This document shows, in pieces, positions 49,102-58,846 of a stretch of 64,000 nucleotides of DNA. Below the pieces are notes generated by a model, which was given only the letters and a program-made list of their open reading frames with translations, searched no databases and had not been told where the DNA came from. A program made the translations under genes and the position numbers. Where the stretch lies: positions 1 to 64,000 of the forward strand of contig DJVH01000001.1 of assembly GCA_002440825.1 (NCBI GenBank), in the 5' to 3' direction. How positions within the stretch are numbered: position 1 is the first letter of the stretch; each line of letters begins with the position of its first letter. The DNA comes from Bacteriovoracaceae bacterium UBA6261. GTDB lineage: Bacteria; Bdellovibrionota; Bacteriovoracia; Bacteriovoracales; Bacteriovoracaceae.

Positions 49102-50559
49102 TTAACTGCTGCAGCTGACGCATAAATTTTTATATTGAATCGGTGCAGGCATCGCCCAATCACTAATATCCTCGTGTTCCTCAAAAGGACTGGAGAGAAT
49201 ATCAAACAGTCTGGCCAGCAGACCGGGATCCGTTTCATAGTGGTCAATGGCCTGTTGGGCCAGCCAGTTTCTTAAAACAAACTTCGGATTGATCGCCAGC
49301 ATGTTCGCTCTTCGCTCCTCTGCCGAACTTGTCTCTTTAGACAGACGTTCATCATATTGAAGCATGAAGTTTTGCAGCTCATCGCTCATTTCAAACGGAA
49401 GCAGCTTTGACGTTTGATAATGTGAAAGCGCTCTGAAAAATTGCGTGTAATCAAGGCGGGTAAGCGAAAGCATTTTTAAAACTTCGCGCATAAGCTCTTC
49501 ATCGCTTTCAAGAGTCTGAAGAAGACCCATTTTTTCACGAAGGAGTCTGCGGTATTCAAAGTGAAAAAGCTGTGGATATGAGTCGAGTGTCCGCTTTAAG
49601 TCTTCCTCTTTGATGAAACCCGAAAGGGCCCTGCCGAGCGCTTCGAGATTCCACATCCCGATCGAAGGCTGATTGCCGTAGCTGTAACGGCCTTCGTGAT
49701 CGGAGTGATTGCAGATGAAATCGAGATCAAAGTCATCGATAAAACCATAGGGGCCGTAATCAATAGTGAGCCCAAGAATAGACATATTGTCGGTATTCAA
49801 AACACCATGACAAAAACCTACGGCCTGCCACCGGGCAAAGAGCATGGCCGTTCTTTTCACCACTTCCTGATAAAAGAGCAGAATCTGATTTTGATGTCCG
49901 GAAAATTGGCTGAAATAGGTGTCGATCACAAAATGAAGGAGCTTTGAAAGCTCTGCCTTTTGACCTGTATGTGCATAGTATTCAAAATGGCCGAAGCGAA
50001 TGAAACTTTCCGCAACTCTCATGACTATCGCGGATTTCTCTATGGTCTCGCGATACACATCGTCCTGTCCGTGGATAATGGCCAGGGCCTCGGTGGTGGG
50101 AATTCCCAAAGCTTTTAAATGGGCGCTGGCGAGATATTCTCTGATGCTCGAGCGGACAACGGCACGCCCATCACCCATTCGTGAAAAGGGTGTGAGACCT
50201 GCTCCTTTTAACTGGAGCTCAAAATGACTTCCGTAGGATGTTTCCAATTCAGCAAGCATGATTGCCCGTCCATCGCCGAGTCTCGGAACATAAACACCGA
50301 ATTGATGACCGGAATAATAAGAAGAGCCGAAAAACAAACCATCAAATTCAAGATCTCCGTTTATGAAGCGGACAAAAGAAGCCTTTTCCATCTCATAGGG
50401 ATCGATTTCCAGACGATTCAATAAATCAGTATTGGTGTGCAGAAGCACGGGATGAACAATCGGCGAGCTTTTAACTTTTACAAAAAGATGCGGACAACTT
50501 TTATATAAACGGTTGGTGAAATTAATATCTGCGAGTTTTAAAAGATGTTTTGTTGTCAT
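49102..50559 (-). CDS. selO: Protein adenylyltransferase SelO
   Basis: A 485-residue pseudokinase-fold enzyme that AMPylates proteins. HQFGVYVPRLGDGRA, KGAGLTPFSRMGDGRAV, SIREYLASAHLKALGIPTTEALA and HGVLNTDNMSILGLTIDYGPYGFID carry the inverted ATP-binding and metal residues. The C-terminus CVSCSS keeps the family's terminal Cys pair; here it is Cys rather than selenocysteine. The ATG overlaps the 3' end of the small upstream gene by 38 bases. Confidence 0.95.
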   Translation of the reverse strand: MTTKHLLKLADINFTNRLYKSCPHLFVKVKSSPIVHPVLLHTNTDLLNRLEIDPYEMEKASFVRFINGDLEFDGLFFGSSYYSGHQFGVYVPRLGDGRAIMLAELETSYGSHFELQLKGAGLTPFSRMGDGRAVVRSSIREYLASAHLKALGIPTTEALAIIHGQDDVYRETIEKSAIVMRVAESFIRFGHFEYYAHTGQKAELSKLLHFVIDTYFSQFSGHQNQILLFYQEVVKRTAMLFARWQAVGFCHGVLNTDNMSILGLTIDYGPYGFIDDFDLDFICNHSDHEGRYSYGNQPSIGMWNLEALGRALSGFIKEEDLKRTLDSYPQLFHFEYRRLLREKMGLLQTLESDEELMREVLKMLSLTRLDYTQFFRALSHYQTSKLLPFEMSDELQNFMLQYDERLSKETSSAEERRANMLAINPKFVLRNWLAQQAIDHYETDPGLLARLFDILSSPFEEHEDISDWAMPAPIQYKNLCVSCSS

Positions 50560-50749
50560 TGGCCAAAAAAAGGTCCGCGTGTTTTTTTACTTCTTCATCC
50601 AGCTCAGATAAATCATTTAAGCTTTGAAGTTTTTTGTAGTGAGCGCGCTCCTCTTCATTTTTAGCAAACATCACCATTTCGGGTAAAGCTTTTTTAAGCT
50701 CTTCTCTGGTCATTCTTTTCTTGTTGTACTCAACACAAATAAGACACAT
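50522..50749 (-). CDS. Small soluble protein with N-terminal CxxC
   Basis: A 75-residue protein starting MCLICVEYNKKRMTREELKK from the ATG at 50749, which has a strong GAGGGG ribosome site; the longer frame from 50851 adds an unlikely basic leader. The CxxC and the acidic helical body suggest a small metal- or redox-linked regulator. It overlaps selO by 38 bases and is probably co-translated. Function unknown. Confidence 0.6.
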   Translation of the reverse strand: MCLICVEYNKKRMTREELKKALPEMVMFAKNEEERAHYKKLQSLNDLSELDEEVKKHADLFLANDNKTSFKTRRY

Positions 50750-51110
50750 ATTTTTCCCCTCAAAAAAGTCCCTGGCAAAAACAGTGGGCACTTTTTGGTG
50801 TTTTCGATACAAACATTTTAACACGAGTTTTTCTAAAAAAAAGTCTCGCAAGTCATGAATTTAGATAGCATTCTTGTCGGATATTTTCCCAAAAAGCTTT
50901 AGCCCCTGTGAATCGATTTTGTAATCGCTATAATCAAGCAAGACCCAATGAACAGTAATTATCTATATATAGTTCGCATAGATATTACCAAAGATCTTTT
51001 TACTTCTGATTTTGTGGTTGCCCGTTGGTAGAAGCTGCACGTTTGTTCACAACCAAGATCGGAAATATCGATAAAGCATTAAGTTTGCTTTTTCGTAGAT
51101 GGGGATTTCC
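50750..51110. other. Intergenic region with putative promoter and leader
   Basis: About 360 bases without a convincing gene. A perfect TATAAT (50929-50934) lies ~175 bases upstream of the VWA gene; no good -35 is seen at 17 bases. Further on, TGGTTG...CAACCA can pair around 51014-51053, and AAAGCA...TGCTTT followed by T residues near 51072-51092 forms a weak terminator-like hairpin just before the coding start. The leader could be regulatory. Confidence 0.4.
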
Positions 51111-52529
51111 ATGTTATTGACTCTCGGAAAAAGTAAGCAATCACTATTGCTCGCTTTAGTTTTGCTTGCGTTCTCTGCCTGTAAGCAAAGCGAATTCTAT
51201 GACAAGGCAGCTCTACTCGATCCAAGTGTAAAAACTGGATCAAACCCTGGTACAGACATTGGCAGTCTGCCACCTGCAACGGATGCAACAGGGGGAACTG
51301 TTACTGATCCTACTGCTACTGATGGTGGTTCAAATGGCGGAACAACAACGACACCTCCACCTGTTGTTGTCGTCACACCTCCTCCTGTGGTTACTGATCC
51401 GGTTGTCACAGATCCTGTGATCAACCCTCCTGTTGTGACAAATCCTCCAGTTGTCACAGACCCTGTTGTCACAGATCCGGTTGTTAATCCTCCGGTCATT
51501 GTGACTGCTCCGAAAGTCGATTGCGTCGGCTCATGGGGTTCTTGCTCAGTAGCTTGCGGAGGCGGAAGTCAGGTTTACAACATTTCTATTCCAGCAAGTG
51601 GTGGCGGTTATCAATGTTCAGCTCTTCAAGGAGCAAGCCAGCCATGTAATCTTCAGGCCTGCATAAATCTGGTTGATCGTTCTGAAGTCTTTACCCAAGA
51701 TTCTACAAGAGACGGTGATGTCGACATTCTTTGGGTTATTGATGACTCTGGATCAATGGCGGATAACCAGGACAACCTGGCAAAGAACTTCAATTCATTT
51801 ATTGATCAGTTCCTCGCAAAGAAAATCGATTTCAAAATGGCCATCACAACAACAGACGGGACATCTACCAGAAATGGTAAAATGGTTGGAGACAGCGGAA
51901 AGCTGACTCACGCTTCTGCCATTGGTAACCGCACTGCTTTTACAAACAACTTCACGAAGTGGGTAAAAGTTGGAACAAGCGGTTCTGGTATTGAACAAGG
52001 CTTGAAGTGTGCTTCTTCTTTCATGGACCGTTACGCTTCAAGTTTCTTACGTCAGGATGCTTTCCTTGCTGTCGTATTTGTTTCTGACGAAGAAGACCAG
52101 TCTGATAAAAAAGTCGCAGAATACCTGGCAAAACTTCAGTCCGTAAAAAAGAATGCCGGTATGGTTAAGGCCTACTCTATCGTGACAACAAAAGTCCCTG
52201 CCAATGCTCAATGGGAATCTGTGGGTAATCGTTATATGTCAGTTTCTAAATCAACAGGTGGTACTGTTGCTGACATCAACGGTGACTTTGCTTCATCTCT
52301 TCAAAACATGGGCGGCAGTATCGTTAACCTGATGGATCGCTTTGCTCTTGCACAGTCTCCATACCAGGACAAAATCCAGGTTTTCGTCAACAACGTTGAA
52401 AAAACCAATGGATTTACTTTTGATGTTGCGACTCACTCTCTGAAATTCAACGCTGACTCTGTTCCAGCTGAAGGTGCAAAAATTGAAGTTCGCTATAAAG
52501 TTCAAGCGACTGTATTAGGAGCTATTTAA
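51111..52529 (+). CDS. VWA-domain lipoprotein with a thrombospondin type 1-like module
   Basis: A 472-residue exported protein: lipobox FSAC (Cys24), a Thr/Asp/Gly linker, a Pro/Val/Thr repeat stalk (about 82-131), a Cys-rich module with GSWGSCSVACGGG (138-184) resembling a thrombospondin type 1 repeat, then a von Willebrand factor A domain with the MIDAS DDSGS (211-215). ATG at 51111 is six bases after GGGGA. First gene of the Agl/Glt-like locus and coupled to the next gene by TAATG. A surface adhesin presented by the machine is an attractive inference. Confidence 0.85.
   Translation: MLLTLGKSKQSLLLALVLLAFSACKQSEFYDKAALLDPSVKTGSNPGTDIGSLPPATDATGGTVTDPTATDGGSNGGTTTTPPPVVVVTPPPVVTDPVVTDPVINPPVVTNPPVVTDPVVTDPVVNPPVIVTAPKVDCVGSWGSCSVACGGGSQVYNISIPASGGGYQCSALQGASQPCNLQACINLVDRSEVFTQDSTRDGDVDILWVIDDSGSMADNQDNLAKNFNSFIDQFLAKKIDFKMAITTTDGTSTRNGKMVGDSGKLTHASAIGNRTAFTNNFTKWVKVGTSGSGIEQGLKCASSFMDRYASSFLRQDAFLAVVFVSDEEDQSDKKVAEYLAKLQSVKKNAGMVKAYSIVTTKVPANAQWESVGNRYMSVSKSTGGTVADINGDFASSLQNMGGSIVNLMDRFALAQSPYQDKIQVFVNNVEKTNGFTFDVATHSLKFNADSVPAEGAKIEVRYKVQATVLGAI
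51354..51503 (+). repeat. Degenerate Pro-Val-Thr-Asp coding repeat
   Basis: Units encoding PVVTDPVVTDP and NPPVV recur, forming a stalk between the lipidated N-terminus and the TSP1/VWA modules. The DNA units are short and imperfect. Confidence 0.8.
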
Positions 52530-53251
52530 TGAAGTTGAATCTGAAAAATCTTTCCATAAAACTTTTAATGTTATCGACCATGACTCTGGGGGCACCCAGA
52601 GTTATGGCCGCTGAAAAAGACCTCTATGACTTTTTATGGTTGGATCCGGACAAGAAAGTTTACGTTCTTCAGAATAAAGTTCACAAAAAAGAGCACACGG
52701 TCTACGCCAACCTTGGTGTGGGCCTTGGGCTCTCTTCAAACTTCGTGGACACATCGCTGATGCATGGAAACGCCGGATTTTACCTGACTGAAGAATGGGC
52801 CGTTGAGGCCCTTTATACAAGCTATAGCAACAAAGACAATGAGGCCCTTGAAAACTTAGTCAGACTGAGAGGGGCCATGCCTTTCATCAGAAAAACCAAA
52901 AGCAATTACGGCGTTCTTGCTAAGTGGTCTCCTTTCTACGGTAAGGTGAACACGTTCAACAAAATTTTCTACTTTGACTGGTCATTCGGTTTAGGCTTGG
53001 GAAAATTAAACACTGAAAGTAATGCTGCAACAGTTGCCAATACTGTGACTGCCGACCGCTTCAGCAATGAATCTTACACATCCGTCATCGGTAAAACAGA
53101 ACTTTCAGTTCACGCCAGTAAAAATGTTCACATCAATCTCGGTCTGATCATGAATAACTATAAAGCACCCGGCCCGGTCATCAATGGCGTTCAAAAAGAC
53201 AAAATCAGAAACAATCTTGATTCTGTTCTTACTATCGGATTCTCATTTTAA
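52529..53251 (+). CDS. Outer-membrane beta-barrel protein of the Agl/Glt-like locus
   Basis: A 240-residue protein with a signal peptide (after VMAAEK, about residue 28), then amphipathic strands with many Gly, Tyr and Phe residues: HTVYANLGVGLGLSSNFV, GFYLTEEWAVEALYTSY, LTIGFSF at the extreme C-terminus, a Bam recognition pattern. Resembles the short barrel proteins found beside VWA and TPR proteins in myxobacterial motility clusters (OMP_myx_plus type), from memory only. Confidence 0.82.
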   Translation: MKLNLKNLSIKLLMLSTMTLGAPRVMAAEKDLYDFLWLDPDKKVYVLQNKVHKKEHTVYANLGVGLGLSSNFVDTSLMHGNAGFYLTEEWAVEALYTSYSNKDNEALENLVRLRGAMPFIRKTKSNYGVLAKWSPFYGKVNTFNKIFYFDWSFGLGLGKLNTESNAATVANTVTADRFSNESYTSVIGKTELSVHASKNVHINLGLIMNNYKAPGPVINGVQKDKIRNNLDSVLTIGFSF

Positions 53252-53269
53252 TCATTTGGTTGAGGTTGT

Positions 53270-54712
53270 ATGAAGTACTTATTGATGACATGTTTAATGG
53301 CGATGCTGGCGGGAATGAGTCCCGATGCCCACGCGTCTGCTAAAGCGGCTTTTGAGATTTATAAAAAAGATAAAACTCATTTGAAAAATAAAAAAATTGC
53401 CCACGAACTAATCGACGGCCAGTTTTACTTTTCTGCCATTCCGTACATTAACCAGTACCTGGAAGAAAACAATGATATCGATGCTGAACTTGAAGCTGAC
53501 ATTGAGACTCTCGTTGTAAAAACCGGTACAATGGCAGTATTGAACCTCGATGAAAAGAGGCTGGAAAGTTTCAACATTCCTTCAATCTCTTTAATTCTGG
53601 GAAAAAGACTTTTCGATAAAGAACAATATGAAAAGGCCTATACTGTTCTTTCTAAAATCCCGGACACTCACAAATTTGGAATTGAAGCAAACTTGATTAA
53701 AGGAACGATCAAAAACCTTCAACGCAAAAATGTCGAGGCCATGAATTTCTACGAGCAATGTGCAAAAAAAGCTGAACAGCAGGAAAGCTCATTCTCTAAA
53801 GAAATCAATAAACGATACTACACTTACCTGAAAGAAACGTGCATCATCAGAACGGCACGTGTAAAAATCGAAGAGCACAAATATGAAGAAGCTCTTGATA
53901 CCTATGAACAGATCGACAAACGCTCTTACAAATGGCCTTACATTCTTATGGACAAGGCCTGGGCCCATTACTACCTGAAAGATTACAACAGATCACTTGG
54001 TCTGACTGTTACTTACAAAGCTCCCCTTCTTGAAAGCTATTTCTTTCCTGAAGCAGAAGTTTTAATGGCGCTCTCATACTACAACCTTTGTCTGTGGGAT
54101 GATGCTCTTAAAGTTGTAGATCACTTCTACGAATTTTATCAGCCAAAAGCAGATGCTTTAAAAGATATCCTCGGACAAAATAAAAAATCAGATACCTATT
54201 TTCTGGATCTTTATTATGCAGATCCAAAGACAAGAGAAAATTTAAATCCATTCATTCGCAACCTCATCACTCAGACGAGAAAGCAGGTAAAGTTCAACCT
54301 CGACCTCGCAAGCCTTAAAGCTGCCAAAGAAGAACTCGCCCTTTTAAAACGTCTCAAAAATAAAAATGATTTTACTGCTCAACTAGAAGGCAACCTTGAT
54401 TCGACAATTTCGTTTATAAGTGCAAAGATCAACTACTATATCAAAAAAGAGATCTTCACTTTCATCAACGAAATTCATAAGCATAGCTACTCAATGTTTA
54501 ACCTTAAGCTTGAGCTTCTCTCTAAGAAAAGAGATGAATTGTACAATGCTAAGTCTAATGCACAATCTGACCGAAACAGAGGTTCAGAGCAGAACGTAAC
54601 CCGTAAGAAAAATCAGATGTTTTTTGATTTCAACGGTTCTTTCTGGGCGGATGAGCTTGGTGACTATTCATTTGGTTTGAATTCTCAATGTAAAGACCAG
54701 GAAAGTAAATAG
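53270..54712 (+). CDS. Periplasmic TPR-type protein
   Basis: A 480-residue exported protein with a signal peptide ending at AHAS (about residue 23). Helical TPR-like repeats run through the middle, e.g. LGKRLFDKEQYEKAYTVLSKI, RVKIEEHKYEEALDTYEQI and KAWAHYYLKDYNRSLGL. Its location after an outer-membrane barrel and before TPR and TolQ/R genes parallels GltC-type periplasmic TPR proteins. The C-terminal end is charged and Asn/Arg-rich. Confidence 0.8.
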   Translation: MKYLLMTCLMAMLAGMSPDAHASAKAAFEIYKKDKTHLKNKKIAHELIDGQFYFSAIPYINQYLEENNDIDAELEADIETLVVKTGTMAVLNLDEKRLESFNIPSISLILGKRLFDKEQYEKAYTVLSKIPDTHKFGIEANLIKGTIKNLQRKNVEAMNFYEQCAKKAEQQESSFSKEINKRYYTYLKETCIIRTARVKIEEHKYEEALDTYEQIDKRSYKWPYILMDKAWAHYYLKDYNRSLGLTVTYKAPLLESYFFPEAEVLMALSYYNLCLWDDALKVVDHFYEFYQPKADALKDILGQNKKSDTYFLDLYYADPKTRENLNPFIRNLITQTRKQVKFNLDLASLKAAKEELALLKRLKNKNDFTAQLEGNLDSTISFISAKINYYIKKEIFTFINEIHKHSYSMFNLKLELLSKKRDELYNAKSNAQSDRNRGSEQNVTRKKNQMFFDFNGSFWADELGDYSFGLNSQCKDQESK

Positions 54713-54723
54713 GAATAAATGCC

Positions 54724-54981
54724 ATGAAAATAATCATCCTAATAATTGCTCTGATTACTATGAATGCTTTTGCTGCTGAGGAAACTGCGGGCAAAACAAA
54801 AGTTTATAAATATAAAGAATACGAAGTCATCGATCTGGGAAGCATGGAAATCAAAGGACAGATTATCGCTCCCGGGGATTTGACGGTGAATGAGCGCGAA
54901 AGAAAAGTCTTTAAACGCTCATTACTTGAAAAAAATAATTTTGATTTTGAAAACAAGCGAGAAATAGAAAATTTAAGGTAG
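54724..54981 (+). CDS. Small secreted protein of the locus
   Basis: An 85-residue protein with a signal peptide (MKIIILIIALITMNAFAAEE). The mature part has VIDLGSMEIKGQIIAPGDLTV, a short motif similar to ones found in small proteins of delta-proteobacterial Agl/TonB-type clusters (recollection, unverified), followed by a charged helix. Seven bases before the large TPR gene, so co-transcribed. Confidence 0.72.
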   Translation: MKIIILIIALITMNAFAAEETAGKTKVYKYKEYEVIDLGSMEIKGQIIAPGDLTVNERERKVFKRSLLEKNNFDFENKREIENLR

Positions 54982-54988
54982 GACTCTT

Positions 54989-57925
54989 ATGATCAAGACG
55001 CTCATTCTCACTAGCTGCTTAGCACTTACAACTCAAATTCATGCTGAAGAAAAAGATCCTGCGGCCATTCAGAAAGAAAACCAGGAGAGATGGAGCAAAT
55101 TGATGAATCTCATCAACCGTGAGATTCAGACCATTAAAAATAATAAATATTCCGGGGCTGAACTTAAGCACCGTCTCTTTGAACTTTATTCTGAAAAAAT
55201 TAAACTTATCCGTGAAAAAGAAACACAGAATCTTTTAAAGGCCGATCCAAAAGAGGTCGGTGCAAAAGGAAAAGATTCTTTCTTTAAAAATTCCCGCGAG
55301 CAATATCAAACAGCACAGAAATATGCTCTTTCACTCATTCCTCAATATCCTAACTATGAAAGAATCAGTGAAATTTACTACGCTATGGCCATCAACTCCC
55401 GCGACTTCGGTTCTGCTGAAGACACCGAGAAATTCCTGAAAATGGCCATTAAAACCAGTAAAGATAACAACAAGACCATGTACAACGCCAAAATGGCGTT
55501 GGCGGAATATTATTACAACAATAAAAAATACAACGAAGCCATCTCCTACTACAACGATGTATTAAAAAATCCGGATCACGAATGGTACGGGAAGCACCTT
55601 TACAACGCCTCTTGGTGCCATCTGAAAGAAAGAAATTTTAAAAAAGCTCTTGAGCTGATTAAAGAATCTTTTGAAACTACAAAAAATAAAAAATACGTTT
55701 CAATGAGAGATCAGATTAACCAGGCCATTGGTATTTTCTTTGTTCAAGCCGATGCTACAAAAGAAGGGATCGAGTTCTATGAAAGAAACACAAATCCCTC
55801 TTCTCCATGGTTGTTGATGCTGGCAAGCTCATCAATGAACAAAAACAACTTTTCTATTACTGAAGATGTCTTGAGAGCTGCTTTAAAAGATACAAAGAAC
55901 AGAAAAAATGCCAACGACGAGATGAAAGTCCGTCTTGCCCAACTGGATATTTACCGCGAAAGTAAAAAAGACGATCTCTACTTTGAGACCGCTAACAACA
56001 TTCTCGATCTTTCAAAGAAAAATAAATTAGACAAAGATGATGTCTTCGCAGCAATGAACAAGATTAAAGAAGTTGCCGGCTTCATGCAAATCAATCTGGT
56101 CAAAGATAAAAACGCAGAAGAAGTAAAATATAGTAAAGATGACTACAAAAAAATCATGCGCTACTTTGATATCCTTGCGGTTTTAGACAAACCGAATAAA
56201 AATCTTTACCGCTATTATCAGGGGGAAACTGCGCTTTCCACTCACGATTTTAAAACAGCTCTAAAATTCTATGTCCGTTCAGTCATGAATTCTAAAATAA
56301 ACAAAGACGGCGGAGAGACTACAAAGAAATCGCTCGAAGCGATGCTGTCGACCATTGAACTGGCAAAACTTGAAAAGAAAAAAGAAGATGAATACACCAT
56401 CTTTGCTTTCAAAAACTATGTTATTTTCTACCCGAAATCGGAAAAGTCTCAAGTCATATATCAAAAACTTTTCAGCAAATACTTTGAACAACATGTGACG
56501 AAAAAAGCGGTCAACATCCTGCTCGTCTACAAGAAACATTATCCTGAAGATGAGAAAATCCACCGCGAAATGCTGACTCAAATCCTCGATACTTACATCA
56601 AGGAAAAAAACACAGATAAACTGGCGTTCTGGGTAAGAAGAATTGAAAAAGGCTATTTGAATTATTCTAAAGACTACATTGAAAACTCAATCGCGATCCT
56701 GGGTGGTCTGCTGTTTGATAAATATCAGGCATTGGAAAAATTGGGAAAAATGAAAGAGGCCATGAATGGATACGAATCCATTTATGAGAGCAAGCAATAC
56801 CCGAATAGAATTAAGGCAGAAGCGGCCTATGCTATTGCCACTCTCCACCAGGATCAGAACAAAGCAAAAGACTCATACAAATGGTTAAGAAAATCTCTGG
56901 ACATCTACGATAACAAAGATCTGATCAAGGTCACACCGAGCTTGCTGGTTCTTGCAAAAGGGTACAGACTTCTTCAGAATTTTGAAGTTTCAACAGAGCT
57001 TGCTGCCAAAATCAGCAAACGTTTCTGCGACCAGGCCTTCAAGGAAAAAGACGGATTCTATGAATTGGTTCTTCAGAACAACGCTATTGAGCAGACAGAG
57101 GCTAAAAAACTTCTTTCTCTGGAAGACTCTTACAAAGACTGCAAACTTGAAAAACGATTCCTGGAAAAAAACCAGCTCGACAACATGGAGCAATTGATTC
57201 TTTCCGACAAACTGAAGGAAGTGACTGCGTATTTTGAAGCTCACACAGACAACGACAAGCTCGCTCGCCTGGTTGGCCGTTATATGAGATTCAAATTCTG
57301 GCAAGCACCTTCCAAAGACAAAGAGGCCATGAAAAAAATGATCATCGCGATGAATGAAAGAACGCCTGCGATGAACCTTAACAATCTTTTTGATCAGTAC
57401 GATCACGTCATGGAATTCAGAGAAAAAATTCTCAATCAGAAATTCGTCTTCTCTTCTCTTCCAAAATTTGATGAAGATAAATACAACTCGGAAATCGAGC
57501 AATATTTCAACATCATCCAGGAGCTGAATAAAGAGGCCGTACGCCTCTCAAAAGACTCCTTACCGGAAGAGATTATTCTTATCCGTGAAGTGCTTGCTCT
57601 CCCTTATTTTTCGCTTGTAGACGCTATAAATGGCTTTACTCCACAGGGTGTGGATAACAAGTACTTAGAGGGCTTCAGAGGGGGCATGCGCCAAATTACT
57701 GAGTCACTGCTCGCTAAAGGCTTACAAGTTGATCGCGAAAAAGCGGCTTATTTGGAGAAAAATAATTATTTTTTCGAAGTTCAAAAACATGCTAAATTCG
57801 AAAACAACCAAGCAATGATGAGTGAAGAAAAACTCGCAGAGAGAAATTTACAGGAATCACTTAATTTCCACTCTGCTCTTCTCTTCACAAACACACTTGA
57901 TTTGAGTAAAGGCCAGAGAAAATAA
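54989..57925 (+). CDS. Large periplasmic TPR protein (GltD/AgnA-like in position)
   Basis: A 978-residue exported protein: signal peptide ending at IHAEE (about residue 20), then a long succession of TPR-like helices, e.g. KYNEAISYYNDVLKNPDHEWYGK, HLYNASWCHLKERNFKKALELI and YRYYQGETALSTHDFKTALKFYV. The C-terminal ~300 residues are helical without clear repeats. Size and setting resemble the large periplasmic TPR scaffold of the Myxococcus gliding machine, but sequence identity to it was not tested. Confidence 0.83.
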   Translation: MIKTLILTSCLALTTQIHAEEKDPAAIQKENQERWSKLMNLINREIQTIKNNKYSGAELKHRLFELYSEKIKLIREKETQNLLKADPKEVGAKGKDSFFKNSREQYQTAQKYALSLIPQYPNYERISEIYYAMAINSRDFGSAEDTEKFLKMAIKTSKDNNKTMYNAKMALAEYYYNNKKYNEAISYYNDVLKNPDHEWYGKHLYNASWCHLKERNFKKALELIKESFETTKNKKYVSMRDQINQAIGIFFVQADATKEGIEFYERNTNPSSPWLLMLASSSMNKNNFSITEDVLRAALKDTKNRKNANDEMKVRLAQLDIYRESKKDDLYFETANNILDLSKKNKLDKDDVFAAMNKIKEVAGFMQINLVKDKNAEEVKYSKDDYKKIMRYFDILAVLDKPNKNLYRYYQGETALSTHDFKTALKFYVRSVMNSKINKDGGETTKKSLEAMLSTIELAKLEKKKEDEYTIFAFKNYVIFYPKSEKSQVIYQKLFSKYFEQHVTKKAVNILLVYKKHYPEDEKIHREMLTQILDTYIKEKNTDKLAFWVRRIEKGYLNYSKDYIENSIAILGGLLFDKYQALEKLGKMKEAMNGYESIYESKQYPNRIKAEAAYAIATLHQDQNKAKDSYKWLRKSLDIYDNKDLIKVTPSLLVLAKGYRLLQNFEVSTELAAKISKRFCDQAFKEKDGFYELVLQNNAIEQTEAKKLLSLEDSYKDCKLEKRFLEKNQLDNMEQLILSDKLKEVTAYFEAHTDNDKLARLVGRYMRFKFWQAPSKDKEAMKKMIIAMNERTPAMNLNNLFDQYDHVMEFREKILNQKFVFSSLPKFDEDKYNSEIEQYFNIIQELNKEAVRLSKDSLPEEIILIREVLALPYFSLVDAINGFTPQGVDNKYLEGFRGGMRQITESLLAKGLQVDREKAAYLEKNNYFFEVQKHAKFENNQAMMSEEKLAERNLQESLNFHSALLFTNTLDLSKGQRK

Positions 57926-57938
57926 GAGAAAAAGTGAA

Positions 57939-58811
57939 ATGAAAAAAATGAAATCAAAAATATTATTTCTTTCAACTTTACTGGTAGGCTGCTCTACTCA
58001 GACTTTTGAAAAGAAAATTGAAACATCAGACGTCGACCTTTTGAAGGAAGAATCGCTGATGAGATACAACACAAACAGACTTGAAACAATGGACGGCCAG
58101 GAAAAAGACTTTATTTCAAAAGCTCTTCTTGCCTGCCATCAGAAAAAATTTACGAAGGGAATGGGACTTCTTGAGCAGGAAATGCACAAGAATAAAACAA
58201 ACGCTTTTTACTGGAATGCACTTGGAACTTGTTACTCTTTGAACAAAAACTTCCAGAAGGCGATGTTTTACTACGATCTTGGAGTGGAGGCGCTTCCGAT
58301 GACCAAAGCTGAAACTAAAGCGATTGCTGAAGCGACTCTCTCAAACAATATCGGACTCATTCATTTAAACTTCAGACGGTATAACGAAGCCTACGATGCA
58401 TTCAATAAAGCACGTGCTATGGTTCCAGGCTTCTTTACTCCTGAGTTCAATATCGCTCAGCTTTATATTGAATTTAATGAAAATGATAAAGCGCTTGGAA
58501 TTTTAAAGAAACTTGAAACAAAGAACCCTGATGATATTGATCTGCTCTACTCGCTTTCACTTGTCTATTACAGAAAAAATGAAATGGATAATTCTTATAA
58601 AGCGATAAACAGAATCAAAAAAGATTACCTGAACCGTCCGGACATCGTCGGACTTTACGCTTACAATCTGATGAAGAAAAATCGTCTGATTGAAGCTAAA
58701 GAAATTATCGGGAAAAGACTTTATGCAAACGAATACGACAAAAGAAACAAAATATTGCTCGAAGAAATTGATCAGAAGCTGAAAGAGCAATCCAAAGCAG
58801 AAAAGAAATAG
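57939..58811 (+). CDS. TPR lipoprotein (AglT/GltE-like in position)
   Basis: A 290-residue lipoprotein with lipobox LLVGC and several TPR units: AFYWNALGTCYSLNKNFQKAM, TLSNNIGLIHLNFRRYNEAYDAF and DLLYSLSLVYYRKNEMDNSYKA. Likely an outer-membrane or periplasmic TPR adaptor. Follows the large TPR protein by 13 bases and precedes the TolQ-like gene after a structured 94-base gap. Confidence 0.83.
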   Translation: MKKMKSKILFLSTLLVGCSTQTFEKKIETSDVDLLKEESLMRYNTNRLETMDGQEKDFISKALLACHQKKFTKGMGLLEQEMHKNKTNAFYWNALGTCYSLNKNFQKAMFYYDLGVEALPMTKAETKAIAEATLSNNIGLIHLNFRRYNEAYDAFNKARAMVPGFFTPEFNIAQLYIEFNENDKALGILKKLETKNPDDIDLLYSLSLVYYRKNEMDNSYKAINRIKKDYLNRPDIVGLYAYNLMKKNRLIEAKEIIGKRLYANEYDKRNKILLEEIDQKLKEQSKAEKK

Positions 58812-58846
58812 AAGCTAAGAAGTAGTCACTAACGTAACAATTTGAG

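Noticed and set aside
51354..51503. Regularly repeating DNA that might suggest a CRISPR array
   Set aside because: The repeats are short, in frame and encode Pro/Val/Thr/Asp; there are no spacers and no cas genes.
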